A stretch of DNA of 64,000 nucleotides from Bog-532 sp963805255 (GTDB lineage Bacteria > Actinomycetota > Actinomycetes > Streptosporangiales > Streptosporangiaceae), in the NCBI GenBank assembly GCA_963805255.1, contig CAWDTK010000019.1, forward strand, positions 558,001 to 622,000. The letters run 5' to 3'. This document shows positions 61,822 to 64,000 of the stretch, in pieces. The notes under the pieces are model-generated. The model saw nothing but the letters and a program-made list of their open reading frames with translations. It was not told the origin of the DNA and ran no database searches. The number at the start of each line of letters is the position of its first letter. Position 1 is the first letter of the stretch. Made by a program: the position numbers and the translations under genes.

Positions 61822-63179
61822 GCCGGGTCCTGCCGGCCGGCGCCCGCACCGAGGCCGACCTGGGCCCGGACCGGCACCGGCGGCCTGCCCGCCCCGGTAC
61901 GGCCGGCCGCCTCGCCCGGCCGCTGCGGCTGCGCAAGTCGCTGACCGTCAACGCGATGTCGCTGATGACCGCGACGATCGCCACCAACGCGCTAGGGCTG
62001 GTGTTCTGGGCCGTGGCCGCTCATCTGGAGCCGCCGGCCGCGGTCGGGCGGGCCGCGGCCGCCATCGCGGCGCTGACCCTGCTGTCGATGATCGCCCAGC
62101 TCAACCTGACCAACGTGTTCGTCCGCCTGGTGCCCGCCGCCGGGCGGCTGGGCACGATGCTGATCCGGCGCGGTTACCTGGTCGTGATCGCCCTGTCGGT
62201 CGCGGCCGGCGTGGTGTACACCGCCACCGGCCTCAGCGCTCACGTGCTGGCCGGGGGATGGGCGGCGCGGGCGCTGTTCATCGCGGCCGTCCCGGTGCTG
62301 GCGGTTTTCGCGCTCGAAGACTCCGTCCTCACCGCGCTGCGCCTGGCCCCCTGGGTCGCGGCCGAGAACGTCTCCGCCGCGGTGGCCCGGCTCGCGCTGC
62401 TGCCGCTGCTGGCGGTGCCTGCACTGGCCAGCGGCACCGTCGCCGCCTGGGTGCTGCCCGCGGCCGCCGCCGCGGTCGTGGTCAACTCGCTGTTGTTCGG
62501 CCGGGCGCTGCCCGCGCTGGCCGGCACCCACGGGACCCTGCCCGGCCGCCGCCAGCTCGCCTCCTTCATCGCCGGGGAGTACGTCGGGAACATTTGCTTC
62601 ACCGCCTCGGTCCAGCTCATCCCGCTGCTGGTGGTGTCGCGGCTCGGTGCCGCGCAGGCCGCCTACCTGACCATGCCCTGGCTGATCGCGACCGGCGTCA
62701 GCCTGGTGATGTGGAACGTCGCCGCCTCCTTCGTGGTCGAGGCCGCAGGGGGCCGGGGCCATCCGCGCGCGCTGCTGCGGCGCAGCCTCCAGCTCTGGAC
62801 GGCGGTAGCGGCCGGGGCGGTGGTGGTCTGCGTGCTGGGCGCCCGCCCGCTGCTCGAGATCGTTGGCGCCCGGTACGCTTCCCACGGCGTCGGGCTGCTG
62901 CGGCTGATCGGGCTGAGCGCCCCGTTCAGCGTGCTGGTCGTCCTGTTCTGCGCGCTGGCCTGGCTGGATCAGCGGATATGGCTGCTTGCCGGGTTCCAGG
63001 CCGCGGTCGGGGCGACGCTGCTCGCTGCCACCGTGGTGCTGCTGCCACGCGGCGGGCTGACCGCGGTGGGCTGGGCCTACCTCGCCACCCAGGCGCTGTC
63101 GGCGCTCGTGGCCGTGCCGTTCATTCTGCGGTGGACGCGACGGTATACGCACCGGCCCGAGCTGGCGGGTGCACGGTGA
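61818..63179 (+). CDS. Polysaccharide flippase (MOP superfamily)
   Basis: The 453-residue protein starts at an ATG overlapping the GT2 stop (ATGA). After a 45-residue polar leader it has about 12-14 helices: SLTVNAMSLMTATIATNALG, LLSMIAQLNLTNVFVRLVPA, ASFIAGEYVGNICFTASVQL, and so on. The layout is that of Wzx/MurJ-like flippases that move lipid-linked glycan units. It resembles the flippase of the heptose operon in type only. It most likely exports the product of this operon. Confidence 0.87.
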   Translation: MSRVLPAGARTEADLGPDRHRRPARPGTAGRLARPLRLRKSLTVNAMSLMTATIATNALGLVFWAVAAHLEPPAAVGRAAAAIAALTLLSMIAQLNLTNVFVRLVPAAGRLGTMLIRRGYLVVIALSVAAGVVYTATGLSAHVLAGGWAARALFIAAVPVLAVFALEDSVLTALRLAPWVAAENVSAAVARLALLPLLAVPALASGTVAAWVLPAAAAAVVVNSLLFGRALPALAGTHGTLPGRRQLASFIAGEYVGNICFTASVQLIPLLVVSRLGAAQAAYLTMPWLIATGVSLVMWNVAASFVVEAAGGRGHPRALLRRSLQLWTAVAAGAVVVCVLGARPLLEIVGARYASHGVGLLRLIGLSAPFSVLVVLFCALAWLDQRIWLLAGFQAAVGATLLAATVVLLPRGGLTAVGWAYLATQALSALVAVPFILRWTRRYTHRPELAGAR

Positions 63180-63739
63180 CCAACACTGGGATACGGCCGC
63201 TGACCGAGGAAGAGCTCAGCCATAAGCGCCGCGCGGCGGTCGGCGCGCTGCCCGCCGACGCCAGGCAGGCCATGCGCCGCCTGCGCCGTGGTCATCTGGC
63301 CACCTCCGTGCTGCTCCCGCTGGCTGCGCGGCGGACGCTGCTGCGCCTGGGCGGAGTACGGCTCGGGTCGATGGTCTGGGGACTCGAGCGCTGCTACTTC
63401 GAGTCGGAGCACGTCAGCATCGGCGACAGCTGCGCCGTGAACGCGGAATCCTGGTTCGAGGGCCATGGGCGCATCGCCATCGGCCAGCACTGCTTTATCG
63501 GCCCCCAGGTGATGATCATCACCTCGGTTCACGAAATCGGCCCCGGGAACGAGGTGGCCCGTGAGCCCTCCTATCGCGAGGTGCGCATCGGCGACCGCTG
63601 CTGGATCGGCGCACGCGCGACGATTCTGCCGGGTGTGAGCATCGGCCCGGGCACCGTGGTCGCTGCCGGATCGGTGGTGACCAAGGACTGCGAGCCCGGT
63701 GCCGTATACGCCGGTGTCCCCGCGAGGCGACTGCGGTGA
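63176..63739 (+). CDS. Hexapeptide-repeat acyl/acetyltransferase
   Basis: The 187-residue protein starts at GTG 63176, overlapping the flippase stop (GTGA). A helical N-terminus is followed by left-handed beta-helix repeats with catalytic-His context ITSVHEIGPGNEV, then VRIGDRCWIGARATILPGVS, IGPGTVVAAGSVVTKDCEPG and AVYAGVPARRLR, as in maltose/galactoside O-acetyltransferases. It probably acetylates the polysaccharide, perhaps in balance with the deacetylase two genes upstream. Confidence 0.92.
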   Translation: MTNTGIRPLTEEELSHKRRAAVGALPADARQAMRRLRRGHLATSVLLPLAARRTLLRLGGVRLGSMVWGLERCYFESEHVSIGDSCAVNAESWFEGHGRIAIGQHCFIGPQVMIITSVHEIGPGNEVAREPSYREVRIGDRCWIGARATILPGVSIGPGTVVAAGSVVTKDCEPGAVYAGVPARRLR

Positions 63740-64000
63740 GCGGCACCCAGATAGCGGCCAGGGTCAGCGGGGCCGCGGCGGCGCCTCCCGCGCCGGAGCG
63801 GCGCACCGTGCTGACCGCCTGGTCCGGGATCGTGGCCGGCGTTCTGGCGGCCGTGCTCGTCGTCACCGCGCCCGGGCACGCCCCGGCGCTGGCCGGAGCG
63901 CTGCTGCTGGCCTGCGTTCCGGCCGGGGCGGCCGTGATGTGCTGGGTGGACACCGGGCTGGGTGTGGTCCAGGCGAGCCTGACGCTGGTACTGAGCCTGG
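63736..64000 (+). CDS. Membrane protein (partial, runs off the right edge)
   Basis: GTG at 63736 overlaps the acetyltransferase stop (GTGA). The visible 88 residues have a Pro/Ala-rich cytosolic start (PPAPERRTVLTAWSG) and two or more hydrophobic helices (SGIVAGVLAAVLVVTAPGH; ALLLACVPAGAAVMCWVDTG). Function cannot be decided; a polymerase or transporter would fit the operon. Confidence 0.7.
   Translation, partial: MSGTQIAARVSGAAAAPPAPERRTVLTAWSGIVAGVLAAVLVVTAPGHAPALAGALLLACVPAGAAVMCWVDTGLGVVQASLTLVLSL

Noticed and set aside
1..64000. rRNA, tRNA and riboswitch genes
   Set aside because: I scanned gaps for the T-loop GGTTCGAATCC-type signature and known leader motifs and found none; a covariance-model search would be needed to be sure.

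Overview
The window is high-GC, gene-dense DNA from a soil-type actinomycete. Support comes from the mycofactocin-linked methanol dehydrogenase locus, two DUF397 genes with Scr1-type regulator remnants, a DUF222/HNH (13E12-type) protein, a DUF5999-like remnant, a LytR-CpsA-Psr protein, a CsbD protein and an MptB-like mannosyltransferase. I cannot name the genus. No rRNA, tRNA, prophage or CRISPR was found.

Left part (1-14.5 kb). Positions 1-8.5 kb form an alcohol-oxidation locus built around the redox cofactor mycofactocin: an OYE-type oxidoreductase (cut by the window edge), NDMA-dependent methanol dehydrogenase, the mycofactocin methyltransferase MftM, a two-component system, a frame-disrupted iron alcohol dehydrogenase and an aldehyde dehydrogenase. 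As I recall it, this matches the gene set of the mno/propanediol locus of Mycolicibacterium smegmatis. An Acg-like flavoprotein, a DUF7144 membrane protein, a decayed Scr1/DUF397 pair and a DUF222-HNH protein with a collagen-like insert follow.

Centre-left (14.8-27.1 kb). A 12-kb minus-strand operon with overlapping genes builds and handles a heptose-containing surface glycan: two methyltransferases, gmhA, an NAD-sugar epimerase, gmhB, a transaldolase (probable sedoheptulose-7-phosphate source), hddA, hddC, a flippase, a GT-C enzyme and a GT2 enzyme. gmhA is split by a complete IS4-type element with an 8-bp target duplication. Just downstream, the gmhA/epimerase junction is expanded into a 62-bp tandem array in which every unit is a complete mini-ORF coupled to the next by a GTGA overlap.

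Centre (27-51.7 kb). This is a mixed accessory region: a membrane protein, two alpha/beta hydrolases, an acyl-CoA:acetate CoA-transferase (frame broken), an MptB-like mannosyltransferase facing a GH76 enzyme, CsbD, an LCP protein beside an ABC-transporter remnant, a glycogen-binding-like domain with a histone-like Lys/Ala tail, a UvrD-like helicase with a RelE/ParE-like N-terminus, a YkcB/YkcC-type glycosyltransferase pair, and secreted GH59 and glutamic-peptidase enzymes.

Right part (51.8-64 kb). A minus-strand operon reads Hsp70, FN3/coiled-coil protein, GTPase remnant, GAP1 protein, TM-zinc-ribbon protein (with a GTPase C-terminal remnant), single-TM peptide. It looks like a decayed member of the GTPase/GAP1-associated systems predicted to act in conflict or stress; both places where a GTPase would sit have lost the GTPase core. 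Divergently, 58.4-64 kb is a tightly overlapping surface-polysaccharide operon.

At least ten genes across the window need exactly one base added or removed to restore a conserved protein. Uncorrected assembly indels are the simplest common cause. The IS insertion, the deleted GTPase cores and the truncated regulators cannot be explained that way.
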